Shown here one piece after another: positions 6,795 through 14,834 of a stretch of 43,205 bases of DNA. Each line of letters starts with the position of its first letter. Position 1 is the stretch's first letter. This stretch comes from Nocardiopsis endophytica (GTDB taxonomy: Bacteria > Actinomycetota > Actinomycetes > Streptosporangiales > Streptosporangiaceae). Made by a program: the position numbers and the translations under genes. The stretch spans positions 1 to 43,205 of the forward strand of contig NZ_JAQFWQ010000060.1 of NCBI RefSeq assembly GCF_027706725.1, read 5' to 3'. The notes beneath the pieces were generated by a model, which made no database searches, was not told the origin of the DNA, and saw nothing but the letters and a program-made list of their open reading frames with translations.

Positions 6795-7843
6795 GCGACA
6801 TGAACCCGCTGCTGGCCCTGGCGCTGACGGTGGTCATCATCGCGCTCAGCGCGTTCTTCGTGGCCATCGAGTTCGCCCTGGTGGCCGCGCGCCGCTACCG
6901 GCTGGAGGAGCAGGCCGAGACCAGCCTGTCGGCGCGGGCGGCGCTGCGCAGCGCCCGGGACCTGTCCCTGCTGCTGGCCGGGTCCCAGCTGGGCATCACG
7001 CTGTGCACGCTGGCGCTGGGCGCCATCTCCAAGCCGGCGGTCAAGCACCTGCTGGAGCCGCTGTTCCACGGGTGGATGCCCGACGCGGTGGCCTACACGG
7101 CGGCCTACGTGCTCTCCCTGGTCGCGGTGACCTTCCTGCACCTGGTGGTGGGCGAGATGGCGCCCAAGTCCTGGGCGATCTCGCACCCGGAGAAGTCGGC
7201 GACGCTGCTGGCGGTCCCGATGCGGGCGTTCATGTGGCTCACCCGCCCGGCGCTGGTGCTGCTCAACGGGATGGCCAACAAGTGCCTGCACCTGGTGGGG
7301 GTCTCGGCGGTGGACGAGGTCGCCGCCGGGCACGGCCCGGACGACCTGCGCGAGCTGGTGGACCACTCGGCCAAGGCCGGCGCCCTGGACGAGGAGCGGC
7401 GCGAGCAGCTGGCCACCGCCCTGGAGGTCAACTCCCGTCCGCTGGACGAGGTGATGACCCCGCTGGCCGAGATGGCGGCCGTGGGGCCGCGGGCCGGGAT
7501 CGAGGAGGTCAAGCGGGTCTCCCGGGAGTCGGGCCACCTGCGGCTGGTGGTGCTGGAGGGCGGGCGCCCGCTGGGCGTGGTGCACGTGCGCGACGCGCTG
7601 ACCAGCCCCGAGCGCACCACCGCGGCGGACCTGATGCGGCCGGTGCCCACGCTGGCGGCGTCCACGCCGATCTACGCGGCGCTGGGCATCATGCGCGAAA
7701 CCCGCAGCCACCTGGTGCTGGTCGAGGGCGCCGACGCCGCCCCGGGGCCGGCCGAGGCCAAGCGGCCGCGGCCGCGCCTGGTCGGGCTGGTGACGATGCA
7801 GGACATGCTGGACCGGCTGCTGCTCCTGGAGCCGCGCGCCTGA
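6791..7843 (+). CDS. CNNM/CorC-family membrane protein lacking the CorC_HlyC domain
   Basis: This 350-residue paralog of the preceding protein begins at an ATG overlapping the previous stop (ATGA). It has the DUF21 membrane domain at about 1-185, including SQLGITLCTLALG and VVGEMAPKSWA, and a CBS pair at about 200-345 with an inserted Ala/Pro linker before the last CBS strand. It ends there, so the C-terminal CorC_HlyC domain is missing. Tandem pairs of one long and one short member are common in actinobacteria and probably form a heteromeric membrane complex for divalent cation export or sensing (inference from family). Confidence 0.88.
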   Translation: MSDMNPLLALALTVVIIALSAFFVAIEFALVAARRYRLEEQAETSLSARAALRSARDLSLLLAGSQLGITLCTLALGAISKPAVKHLLEPLFHGWMPDAVAYTAAYVLSLVAVTFLHLVVGEMAPKSWAISHPEKSATLLAVPMRAFMWLTRPALVLLNGMANKCLHLVGVSAVDEVAAGHGPDDLRELVDHSAKAGALDEERREQLATALEVNSRPLDEVMTPLAEMAAVGPRAGIEEVKRVSRESGHLRLVVLEGGRPLGVVHVRDALTSPERTTAADLMRPVPTLAASTPIYAALGIMRETRSHLVLVEGADAAPGPAEAKRPRPRLVGLVTMQDMLDRLLLLEPRA

Positions 7844-7880
7844 CCGGGGCGCGGTGATGCGGCGGCGACGGCCGGAGGCA

Positions 7881-7921
7881 GGCGAAGGGCGGCCGGGGCG
7901 AGGCCCCGGCCGCCCTTCGCC
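7881..7921. terminator. 19-bp perfect hairpin, bidirectional terminator
   Basis: Positions 7881-7899 pair without mismatch with 7903-7921 around the loop GAG. It sits between the convergent CorC-type gene (stop 7843) and the Uma2 gene (stop 7933), so it can end both transcripts. Confidence 0.8.
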
Positions 7922-7932
7922 ATGTGCGGGGG

Positions 7933-8598
7933 TCAGCCGTCCTCGGGGGTCTCCTGGGTCTCTGCGGACCGCTCGGCCCGGTCCCCTGCCTCCTCGCCCC
8001 CGATACAGCGCCTCCAGGGCCCATCGGCGGTGAGCCAGCGAGGGACGAGGCGAAGGGGGAAGGGCACCTCGGTCTCGAACACGTCGGTGTCGAGGACCTC
8101 CTGGACGTCCCGGTAGGCACCGTGATCAAGGCGCATCTCGAAAACGGCGGTCCTCTCGGCCGAGGGCGCGATGATCCAGTAGGACTCGATGCCGGACTCG
8201 GCGTACTCGGCCCGTTTGCGGTGCGTGTCGCGGATGGTGCTCTCAGGGGAGAGCACTTCGACCGCCAACAGCGGCGGGCGCGCCAGGTAGGGCCCGGTCA
8301 CGTCGCCGTCCCGGATCACCGCGAGGTCGGGCCGTCGGTGGCGACTCGGGTCGCCGTGGATGTTCACACCCGGGCGGGTGAGGACCTCGAACCCGTCAGG
8401 GGCCGCGCGCCCCAGATGCCCAAGCAGGCGCGCTACGACGCGCGCGTGGTCGAAGCCGGGGGTGGGGCTCACGTCGAGCCGCCCGTCGTCCAGCTCGTGG
8501 ATGCCGTCCTCGTCCGGCATCCTGGCCAAGTCGTCCACGGTGAGCCAGCCCCGGCCCGTGCGCTCGGCACCCATGGTGGCCGCCACCTCCTCCAGCAT
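7933..8598 (-). CDS. Uma2-family (DUF820) putative restriction-like endonuclease
   Basis: The protein of up to 221 residues has the Uma2 fold markers: a GWLTVDDLARMPDEDG..HELDDGRL opening, the PD-(D/E)xK core residues in RRPDLAVI and LAVEVLSPES, and the KRAEYAESGIESYWII helix-strand that follows. Uma2 proteins are abundant in cyanobacteria and actinomycetes; their function is unproven, with a nuclease role predicted from the fold. The start is either ATG 8598 (poor ribosome site) or ATG 8574, nine codons in, which has a strong GGAGGAGG about 11 bases upstream and may be the real one. It is divergent from the EamA gene. Confidence 0.82.
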   Translation of the reverse strand: MLEEVAATMGAERTGRGWLTVDDLARMPDEDGIHELDDGRLDVSPTPGFDHARVVARLLGHLGRAAPDGFEVLTRPGVNIHGDPSRHRRPDLAVIRDGDVTGPYLARPPLLAVEVLSPESTIRDTHRKRAEYAESGIESYWIIAPSAERTAVFEMRLDHGAYRDVQEVLDTDVFETEVPFPLRLVPRWLTADGPWRRCIGGEEAGDRAERSAETQETPEDG

Positions 8599-8736
8599 CG
8601 TCCATGGAGACCAGTATTCGCACGCGCGTACGACCGTGTGGCGTCTTCCTCTGAATTCGGCGGCCTTTGCGCGCGGCCACCGCCCGGTCAGTGGGAGGAT
8701 TCATCCGGATTTCCGACTCTGAGGGAGGAACCGGAC

Positions 8737-9681
8737 GTGATTTCGGCACGGCACGGGGACCGGATGTGGGCGGTGGCCATCGCCGCCGGGCTGTGGGGCA
8801 CCTCGGCGCTGATGCGCGAACCGCTCTCGGCCGTGCTGCCCGCGCCCACCATCGTCTTCTACGAGCACGCGGTCATCGCGCTGTGCCTGAGCCCCTGGAT
8901 CCTCCCTGCCTTCCGGGCGCTGGCCGCCGCAGGGCGGCGCACCGTGCTGGCCATGGCGGTGGTCGGCGGCGGGTCCTCGGCGGGCGCCACCACCCTGTTC
9001 ACTCTGGCGTTCACCACCGGCGACCCCATCACCCCGCAGGTGCTGCAGAAGATGCAGCCGCTGTTCGCCATCGTGCTGGCGGTGCTGGTGCTGGGCGAAC
9101 GGCTGCGCCCGCGCTTCGCGCTCTACGCCGTTCCCGCCCTGGCCGGGGCGTGGCTGCTGGCCTTCCCCGACCCGCTGGCGGTGTCGGTGTCCAACGCCAA
9201 GGGGACCGCGCTGGCCCTGGGGGCGGCGCTGCTGTGGGCCTGCGGCACCGTGCTGGGCCGACTGGCCGGGGCGGCGCTGGCCCCCGTGCACGTGACCACG
9301 GTGCGCTTCACCATCGCCCTGCCGGTCGCCCTGGCGATCTGCGGCGCCACCGGCTCCTCTTTGGCCGTGGGCGCCGCCCAGGTGCCGCTGCTGCTGGCGC
9401 TCGCGCTCATCCCCGGCCTGGCGGCGCTGTCGCTGTACTACTGGGGTCTGGGCCGCACCGCCGCCAGCCGGGCCACCCTGGCCGAGCTGTCCTTCCCCCT
9501 GGTCTCGGCGGTGGTGGGTGTGGCGCTGCTGGGCGCCGAGCCGGCCTGGTCGCAGTGGGCGGGCATGGCCGTCGTGCTGGCGGCGGTCACCGCGATGGCG
9601 CTGGCCCGGGGCTCGGCCGCCCCGACGGGGGTGCGCGCCCCCGAACCCGCCCGGCAGCCCGCCGCGCCCTCGGCCTCCTGA
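8737..9681 (+). CDS. EamA-family (DMT superfamily) metabolite exporter
   Basis: The 314-residue protein has two EamA repeats with about ten transmembrane helices: residues about 5-140 (ending FAIVLAVLVLGERL, the typical end of repeat 1) and 150-295 (ending FPLVSAVVGVALLGAEPAW). The first helix carries the family WGTSAL motif. It should export amino acids or other small metabolites; the substrate is unknown. The GTG at 8737, with GGGAGGAA 8 bases upstream, defines the start, although the frame is open far upstream over the antisense Uma2 gene. The last 25 residues are a Pro/Ala-rich cytoplasmic tail. Confidence 0.87.
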   Translation: MISARHGDRMWAVAIAAGLWGTSALMREPLSAVLPAPTIVFYEHAVIALCLSPWILPAFRALAAAGRRTVLAMAVVGGGSSAGATTLFTLAFTTGDPITPQVLQKMQPLFAIVLAVLVLGERLRPRFALYAVPALAGAWLLAFPDPLAVSVSNAKGTALALGAALLWACGTVLGRLAGAALAPVHVTTVRFTIALPVALAICGATGSSLAVGAAQVPLLLALALIPGLAALSLYYWGLGRTAASRATLAELSFPLVSAVVGVALLGAEPAWSQWAGMAVVLAAVTAMALARGSAAPTGVRAPEPARQPAAPSAS

Positions 9682-9724
9682 CCCCTCGCCGCGGGGGGCT
9701 GCCCCCCCCGGGACCGGCGAGGGG
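9682..9724. terminator. Nested hairpin between convergent genes
   Basis: CCCCTCGCCG (9682-9691) pairs with CGGCGAGGGG (9715-9724), and a further GGGGGG/CCCCCC stem lies within. It is located between the EamA stop (9681) and the ohr stop (9767) and probably serves both. Confidence 0.6.
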
Positions 9725-9766
9725 GCGGGGGCGCGCCCGCCCCGGCCCCCACGCCTCCGCCGCGCC

Positions 9767-10189
9767 TCAGGCGCCGGCGGCGGTGACCGTCACCTCGATG
9801 TTGCCGCGGGTGGCCTTGGAGTAGGGGCACACCTGGTGGGCGGCGTCGGCGAGCTTCTGCGCGCCGGCCCGGTCCTGGCCCGGGATGGTGACCGTGAGCT
9901 GCACGGCCAGGCCGAAGCCGTCGTCGCCGCTGCCGATGGCCACCTCCGAGTCGATCGTGGAGCCGTCCACGTTGACCTTGGCCTCGCGGGCGACCTTCTT
10001 CAGGGCGCCGTGGAAGCAGGCGGCGTAGCCCACGGCGAAGAGCTGCTCGGGGTTGGTGCCCGGGCCGTCGTCGCCGCCCAGGCCCTTGGGCACCGACAGC
10101 TCCACGTCCACGCGCCCGTCGTCGGTCTTCCCGGCGCCCTTGCGGCCCTCGCCGGTGACACTGGCCTTGGCGGTGTACAGCACGTTCAT
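9767..10189 (-). CDS. ohr: Organic hydroperoxide resistance protein Ohr (OsmC family)
   Basis: The 140-residue protein is a standard Ohr thiol peroxidase. Both catalytic cysteines are present: Cys58 in YAACFHGAL and Cys121 in HQVCPYSKATRGN. The NxEQLFAVGYAA helix is typical. It reduces organic hydroperoxides in the cytoplasm using dihydrolipoamide-type thiols (family knowledge). AGGAGG lies 7 bases before the ATG. The start codon overlaps the stop of the upstream MarR-type regulator (ATGA), so the two genes form a translationally coupled operon controlled by the operator at 10732-10755. Confidence 0.95.
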   Translation of the reverse strand: MNVLYTAKASVTGEGRKGAGKTDDGRVDVELSVPKGLGGDDGPGTNPEQLFAVGYAACFHGALKKVAREAKVNVDGSTIDSEVAIGSGDDGFGLAVQLTVTIPGQDRAGAQKLADAAHQVCPYSKATRGNIEVTVTAAGA

Positions 10190-10689
10190 GCTCGATCCTC
10201 CTGTGGTGGCGGTTGGCACGCCGACACCGCGCCCTGGGGCGGCGCGTCGGCGCCGAGCGAGGAGGTGAGCCGGTCCAGCAGGGCGCGCAGGGTGCGCGCC
10301 TCCTGCCCGTCCAGCCCGGTGGCGCACATCACCCGCCCGGGGATGCGCTCGGCCCGCTCGCGCATGGCGGCGCCCCGCTCGGTGGGCACGGCGCGGACCA
10401 CCCGCTCGTCGGAGCCCGAGCGCTCCCTGCTCACCAGGCCGGCCGCCTCCAGGCGGCGCAGCAGCGGCGAGAGGGTGCCCGAGTCCAGGCGCAGGGCGGC
10501 GCCCAGCTCCTTGACCGGGACTCCGCCGCGCTCCCACAGCACGAGCATCACCAGGTACTGCGGGTAGGTCAGGCCCAGGTCGGCCAGCAGGTCCCGGTAC
10601 AGGCCGGTCAGGGCCCGCGACGCCGCGTACACGGCGAAGCAGAGCTGGGCGTCCAGCGACAGCGGGTCGCGCGGCTGGTCGTCGGGCAT
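10186..10689 (-). CDS. ohrR: OhrR, MarR-family organic-peroxide sensor repressor
   Basis: The 167-residue MarR-type regulator has the reactive sensor cysteine near the N-terminus (Cys17 in SLDAQLCFAVYAASRA), as in OhrR. This is followed by the winged helix: GLTYPQYLVMLVLWE, the recognition helix region LRLDSGTLSPLLRRLEAAGLV, and the wing RERSGSDERVV. Oxidation of Cys17 by organic peroxides releases the repressor from DNA (family knowledge). It is the first gene of the ohrR-ohr operon, and its promoter overlaps palindromic sites it would bind itself. The identification is strong from the cysteine plus the adjacent ohr. Confidence 0.93.
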   Translation of the reverse strand: MPDDQPRDPLSLDAQLCFAVYAASRALTGLYRDLLADLGLTYPQYLVMLVLWERGGVPVKELGAALRLDSGTLSPLLRRLEAAGLVSRERSGSDERVVRAVPTERGAAMRERAERIPGRVMCATGLDGQEARTLRALLDRLTSSLGADAPPQGAVSACQPPPQEDRA

Positions 10690-10719
10690 GGTCGGGACCG
10701 TCCTCCTCGTTCGGATGCG

Positions 10720-10755
10720 AATCTACCCATTAAGTTGTGCACAATCAAGTTGTGC
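10720..10755 (-). promoter_or_regulatory. ohrR-ohr promoter with OhrR operator
   Basis: On the minus strand a -35 box TTGATT (10748-10743) and a -10 box TAGATT (10725-10720) are separated by exactly 17 bases. The perfect palindrome TTGTGCACAA (10735-10744) fills the spacer. AAGTTGTGC occurs twice, at 10732-10740 and 10747-10755, with a 15-base period. This fits an OhrR-repressed promoter. The upstream half overlaps the last codons of the TetR gene (stop at 10747-10745). Confidence 0.75.
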
Positions 10756-11434
10756 GTGACCTTTTTTCGCGGGCCGCCGCCCCCGGCCCCGGGGGCGGCG
10801 GGTAGGCGGCGGCGAACAGGTCCGGGATGCGGTCCACGTGCCGAAGGAAGCGGCTGCCCTCGAACCCGGCGTCCGGCTCGTTGCTCAGCTGCATCGACAC
10901 CATGCCCGCGATCAGCGAGGCCAGCAGGTCCAGCCCCTCCTCCCCGGCGGCCCCCGCGCCCAGCTCGCCCCGCTCCACCGCCGCGCGCACCCGCTCCCCC
11001 CAGTCCCGCCGCAGCTCCAGCGCGGGGGCGTAGGCCTGCTCCGTGGGGACGAAGCCCGGCACCGTGCGCCAGAACATGAGCTGGGCCAGCACCGGGTTCT
11101 CGGCCGACCAGCGCGCACCGGCCCGCAGCACCGGCGCGAACCCGGCCAGCCCCGGCGGCGCCTGCTCGGCCGCCCGCCGGGCCGTGCGCAGGTAGCGCCG
11201 CTGGCCGATGCCGAACAGCGCGTCGTAGAGGGCCGCGCGCGAGTCGAAGTACTTGTACAGCGACGGCGGCTGCACCCCCAGCCGCCGGGCGACCCGCGAC
11301 ATGCTCAGCCCCGCCGCGCCGTGCTCGGCCATCTCCTCCACGGCCAGCCGCAGGATCTCGGCCTTGGTCTCGGCGCGGCGCCGGGAGCGCCGGTCGGCGC
11401 CGCCCGCCTCGATGTCATCGGCGAAGGACGTCAC
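10745..11434 (-). CDS. TetR/AcrR-family transcriptional repressor
   Basis: The 229-residue protein has a TetR N-terminal helix-turn-helix at about 20-70 (TKAEILRLAVEEMAEHGAAGLSM.. then RVARRLGVQPPSLYKYFDSRAALYDAL). A helical ligand-binding domain up to about 205 follows. The last 20 residues are a Pro/Arg-rich tail. It is divergently transcribed from the UvrA-like ATPase gene, and the AT-rich palindromic region between them is its probable operator. It therefore most likely represses that gene, and itself, until an inducer binds. The GTG start at 11434 has only a weak ribosome site, so translation may be leaderless or low. Confidence 0.87.
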   Translation of the reverse strand: MTSFADDIEAGGADRRSRRRAETKAEILRLAVEEMAEHGAAGLSMSRVARRLGVQPPSLYKYFDSRAALYDALFGIGQRRYLRTARRAAEQAPPGLAGFAPVLRAGARWSAENPVLAQLMFWRTVPGFVPTEQAYAPALELRRDWGERVRAAVERGELGAGAAGEEGLDLLASLIAGMVSMQLSNEPDAGFEGSRFLRHVDRIPDLFAAAYPPPPGPGAAAREKRSRTT

Positions 11435-11450
11435 GGCGGCAGCTTACTAT

Positions 11451-11487
11451 GGTAGATAGCATTAGCTATAGCTATTAGCCTTAGCTG
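11451..11487. promoter_or_regulatory. AT-rich TAGC-repeat operator region between tetR-type and uvrA-like genes
   Basis: Against a >70 % GC background this short stretch is AT-rich and built of TAGC units. It contains the perfect 12-bp palindrome TAGCTATAGCTA at 11463-11474, flanked by TTAG/TAGC copies on both sides. It lies between divergent start codons (11434 and 11503) and probably contains both promoters and the TetR-family operator. Confidence 0.6.
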
Positions 11488-11502
11488 AAAGGGGGGGCAG
11501 GA

Positions 11503-13845
11503 ATGACCGTCCACGTCCACGGACCGGAGCAGGGGAACGGCGCCGCCGGACCGCCCGCCTGGGGCCCACGCGAGCACCTGGAGGCCGTCCTGGTCATCGG
11601 CGCGCGCCACAACAACCTCAAAGGCGTGCACGCCCGCGTCCCCAAGGGCGCCGTCACCGCCGTCACCGGGGTGTCCGGGTCGGGCAAGTCCTCCCTCGTG
11701 CACGGCGTGATCGCCGCCGAGGCCGGGCGCCGCCTCAACGAGACCTTCCCCGGCTTCCTGCGCAACCGCCTGCCCAAGCACACCCGCCCCGCCGCCGACG
11801 CCGTGCGCGGGCTCCCCCCGGCCGTGGTCGTCGACCAGGGCGCCCCCGGGGCCAACTCCCGCTCCACCGTCGGCACCATGACCGGCGTGCACGCCGCCCT
11901 GCGCGTGCTCTACTCCCGCTGCGCCACCCCCTCCGCCGGGGAGTCCACCGCCTACTCGTTCAACGACCCCGCCGGGATGTGCCCCGAGTGCCAGGGCCTG
12001 GGACGCACCGTGCGCGTCGACCCCGACCGCGTACTCGACCCGGCCCTGTCGCTCAACCAGGGCGCCATCCTGGCCCCCATCGCCGCCGTGGGAACCGCCA
12101 CCTGGCAGATCTACGCCGAGTCCGGCCTGTTCGACCCCGACAAGCCGGTCGGCGACTTCACCGCCGAGGAGCGCGCGCTGCTGCTCCAAGGCGGCGGCTT
12201 CCGCGTCACGCGCCGCGGCCCCAACGGGACCTACCGCAACACCTACGAGGGCCTGGTGCCCATGCTGGAGCGGCGCTACCTCAACCGCGACCTGTCCCGC
12301 CTGCGCGGGCGCGACCGCGAGGCCGCCCGCGCCGCCGTCCGCGAGGGGCGGTGCCCCGAGTGCGGCGGCACCCGCCTCAACGCCGCAGCCCGCGCCTCCC
12401 GCCTGGCGGGCATGGGCATCGCCGACATGTGCGCCCTGGAGGTGCCCGACCTGGCCGAGGTCCTGGGCGCACTCACCGACCCGGTGGCCGCCGCCGTGGC
12501 CGGCGAGGCGCTGGAATCCCTGCGCCGCATCGACCGCGTGGGCCTGGGCTACCTGCGCCTGGACCGGGAGTCGGGCACCCTGTCGGGCGGGGAGGCCCAG
12601 CGCCTCAAGGTGGTGCGCCACCTGGGCGCGGGGCTGGCCGGGATGGCCTACGTGTTCGACGAGCCCTCCCGGGGCCTGCACCCGCGCGACGTGCACCGAC
12701 TGATCGGGCTGCTCTACGAGCTCCGCGAAGAGGGCAACACCGTGCTGGTCGTCGAGCACGACCGGCAGGTGGTGCGCGCCGCCGACCACGTCATCGACAT
12801 GGGCCCCGGCGCCGGGGCCTCAGGCGGGCGCGTGGTGTTCGCCGGACCGCCCGCGGAGCTGGAGGACGCCCCCACCGCCACCGGCAAGGCGCTGCGCGCG
12901 CCCGCCCCGCTCAAGCGCGACGTGCGCACCCCCGCGGGCGCCTACCCCATCGAGGACGCGCGCCTGAACAACCTGGACGGGGTGAGCACCGACCTGCCCG
13001 CCGGGGTGCTGACCGCCGTCACCGGCGTGGCCGGGTCGGGCAAGTCGTCGCTGGTGCGCGAGCTGGCCCGGCTCCACCCCGAAGCGGTGGTCGTGGACCA
13101 GTCCCCCATCCCCGCCTCGCCCCGCGCCACCGTGGCCACCCACCTGCGGGTGATGGACCGCATCCGGCGCCTGTTCGCCGACGCCTCGGGGGCCGACCCC
13201 GCCCTGTTCAGCGCCAACTCGGCGGGCGCCTGCCCCCGCTGCAAGGGGCGCGGCACCGTCAGCACGGACCTGGCGTTCATGGACCCGGTGGTCTCGGTGT
13301 GCGAGGCGTGCGGCGGCCTGCGGTTCCGCCCCGAGGCGCTGGAGCACCGGCTCGCCGGGCGCACCGTCGCGCAGATGCTCGGCGCCACTGCGGCCGAGGC
13401 GGCGCCGCTCCTGGACGACACGGGCGTGCGGCGCCGCCTGGCGAAGCTGGAGGAGGTCGGGCTGGACCACCTGACGCTGGGCCGGGAGCTGGCGACCCTG
13501 TCCGGGGGCGAGCGCCAGCGGCTCAAGCTGGCCCGGCACCTGGGCGAGTCGGGGGCGCTGTACGTGTTCGACGAGCCCACCGCCGGGCTGCACCCGGCCG
13601 ACGTGGACGGCCTGGCCGCCCTGCTGGACCGGCTGGTGGACGCGGGCAACACCGTCGTGGTGGTCGAACACGACCTGGACCTGGTGCGCCGCGCGGACCA
13701 CGTGATCGATATGGGCCCCGGGGGCGGCCGCCACGGGGGCCGCGTGGTGTTCGAGGGCCCACCCGCCGCACTCGCGCGAGCGGAGGGGTCCTTCACCGCC
13801 GAGTTCCTGCGCAGGGAGGACGAGGAGGCGGGGGCGGTCGGGTAA
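11503..13845 (+). CDS. UvrA-like dual ABC ATPase (UvrA2/DrrC type)
   Basis: The 780-residue protein has two ABC ATPase halves. Walker A GVSGSGKSS is near residue 55 and signature SGGEAQRLK near 361. Walker A GVAGSGKSS is near 507 and signature SGGERQRLK near 666. Each signature is followed by a Walker B-type VFDEP. CxxC zinc-module pairs appear near 160 and 285 (CPEC) and near 577 and 600 (CPRC, CEAC). It is about 170 residues shorter than housekeeping UvrA, so the UvrB-interacting and insertion regions are reduced. Such class-II UvrA paralogs, for example DrrC of anthracycline producers, protect DNA from intercalating drugs. Control by the divergent TetR regulator supports a drug-resistance role (inference). 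Confidence 0.85.
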   Translation: MTVHVHGPEQGNGAAGPPAWGPREHLEAVLVIGARHNNLKGVHARVPKGAVTAVTGVSGSGKSSLVHGVIAAEAGRRLNETFPGFLRNRLPKHTRPAADAVRGLPPAVVVDQGAPGANSRSTVGTMTGVHAALRVLYSRCATPSAGESTAYSFNDPAGMCPECQGLGRTVRVDPDRVLDPALSLNQGAILAPIAAVGTATWQIYAESGLFDPDKPVGDFTAEERALLLQGGGFRVTRRGPNGTYRNTYEGLVPMLERRYLNRDLSRLRGRDREAARAAVREGRCPECGGTRLNAAARASRLAGMGIADMCALEVPDLAEVLGALTDPVAAAVAGEALESLRRIDRVGLGYLRLDRESGTLSGGEAQRLKVVRHLGAGLAGMAYVFDEPSRGLHPRDVHRLIGLLYELREEGNTVLVVEHDRQVVRAADHVIDMGPGAGASGGRVVFAGPPAELEDAPTATGKALRAPAPLKRDVRTPAGAYPIEDARLNNLDGVSTDLPAGVLTAVTGVAGSGKSSLVRELARLHPEAVVVDQSPIPASPRATVATHLRVMDRIRRLFADASGADPALFSANSAGACPRCKGRGTVSTDLAFMDPVVSVCEACGGLRFRPEALEHRLAGRTVAQMLGATAAEAAPLLDDTGVRRRLAKLEEVGLDHLTLGRELATLSGGERQRLKLARHLGESGALYVFDEPTAGLHPADVDGLAALLDRLVDAGNTVVVVEHDLDLVRRADHVIDMGPGGGRHGGRVVFEGPPAALARAEGSFTAEFLRREDEEAGAVG

Positions 13846-13888
13846 CCCGCACAGAGGACCGCCGGGCACGGCCGCACCGCCGCTCCCT

Positions 13889-13952
13889 CGTTGATCTCGG
13901 GGAAAGCGCCCCTACAAGCGGCCCGGAAGCGTCGTTTCTCCCGAGATCAACG
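13889..13952. repeat. Long inverted repeat between convergent genes (terminator or REP-like element)
   Basis: CGTTGATCTCGGG (13889-13901) is repeated as its exact complement at 13940-13952, with 38 bases between. The inner flanks (GAAAGCG and CGTTTCT) continue the pairing imperfectly. It lies between the convergent uvrA-like gene and the DUF6891 gene. It could terminate both transcripts, but the AT-rich arm and long loop look more like a dispersed palindromic element than a simple terminator. Confidence 0.55.
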
Positions 13953-13981
13953 CCGAGCACACCCGCCTGTCCGTACGCCTT

Positions 13982-14650
13982 CTACGCGGCGTCGGCGCCG
14001 TCGCCGGGGTAGCGGGCCAGCTCGCCGCTGCGGACCTTGCGCACCTCCATGTCCACTGCGATGCGCACATCCGGATCGCGGTCCCACTCCACGGTCAGGC
14101 CCTGTTCGGTGAGCACGGCGACCACCTCGTCGCCGAGCGCCGTCATCGACTCGTCCGTGCCGTCGGGGGTGTCGTAGGCCAGGTACAGCGGGCGCCGCCT
14201 GGTGTCCTGCTGGTGGTAGAAGACGTAGCCCCGCGCCTCCCCCTCGCCGTCGTGGTCCTCGTCGCGGATCTCGCCGAGGCCGCACCGCCGGCAGCACGAG
14301 AAGTCCTCGCGCGCGACGATCGCCCGCTCGTTGAGTTCGTCGAACGCGCGGGTCAGGCGGTCGCCGTCGCTCTCGCCCTCCAGGCCCTCCTGCCACGCCA
14401 GGTGGGCGGCGAACTCCCGGGTGAGCAGCTCAACGAGCCAGGCCCGCAGGTCGTCCTTGCCGACCCCTTCCAGCTCCTCGTACTCGCCCGCCTTCACCTC
14501 GATGGGCAGGTCGATCATCAGACTCCCGTCGATGACGTCCTCGACGATCTCGTCGAAGGTTCCGTCGGCCAGGGCGACAGGGGTGGCGAGTTGGCCGTAG
14601 AGGTCGCCGAGGACCTCGCTGCCGTCCAGTTCGGCGAGTCGGTCGTTCAT
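13982..14650 (-). CDS. DUF6891 domain protein
   Basis: The 222-residue acidic protein has the features of the actinobacterial DUF6891 family: a helical N-terminal part, an AREDFSCCRRCGLGEI motif with four cysteines near residue 125 that probably bind a metal, a RGYVFYHQQDT motif, and a C-terminal domain ending WDRDPDVRIAVDMEV. The function is unknown. I start at the ATG at 14650 (GGAG upstream); the longer frame to 14749 adds only low-complexity residues. It is downstream of the MarR gene on the same strand with a 184-bp gap, so it probably has its own promoter. Confidence 0.75.
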   Translation of the reverse strand: MNDRLAELDGSEVLGDLYGQLATPVALADGTFDEIVEDVIDGSLMIDLPIEVKAGEYEELEGVGKDDLRAWLVELLTREFAAHLAWQEGLEGESDGDRLTRAFDELNERAIVAREDFSCCRRCGLGEIRDEDHDGEGEARGYVFYHQQDTRRRPLYLAYDTPDGTDESMTALGDEVVAVLTEQGLTVEWDRDPDVRIAVDMEVRKVRSGELARYPGDGADAA

Positions 14651-14834
14651 CGGGTGCTCCAGGAGGGTTCGGAGTCGGGGAGTCGGTCCGGGGAGAGGGG
14701 GCGGGCCGTCCGCGGCCCGGGGTCGCCCCGCGCATGTGACGCGACGCACCGGAAACCGGTTCCCGCCCGCACCCCCGGCTTCTCCGGCGTACCACGGAGT
14801 TCCCGGACGGATCCCGGCCGACGCCGGGTACCCC

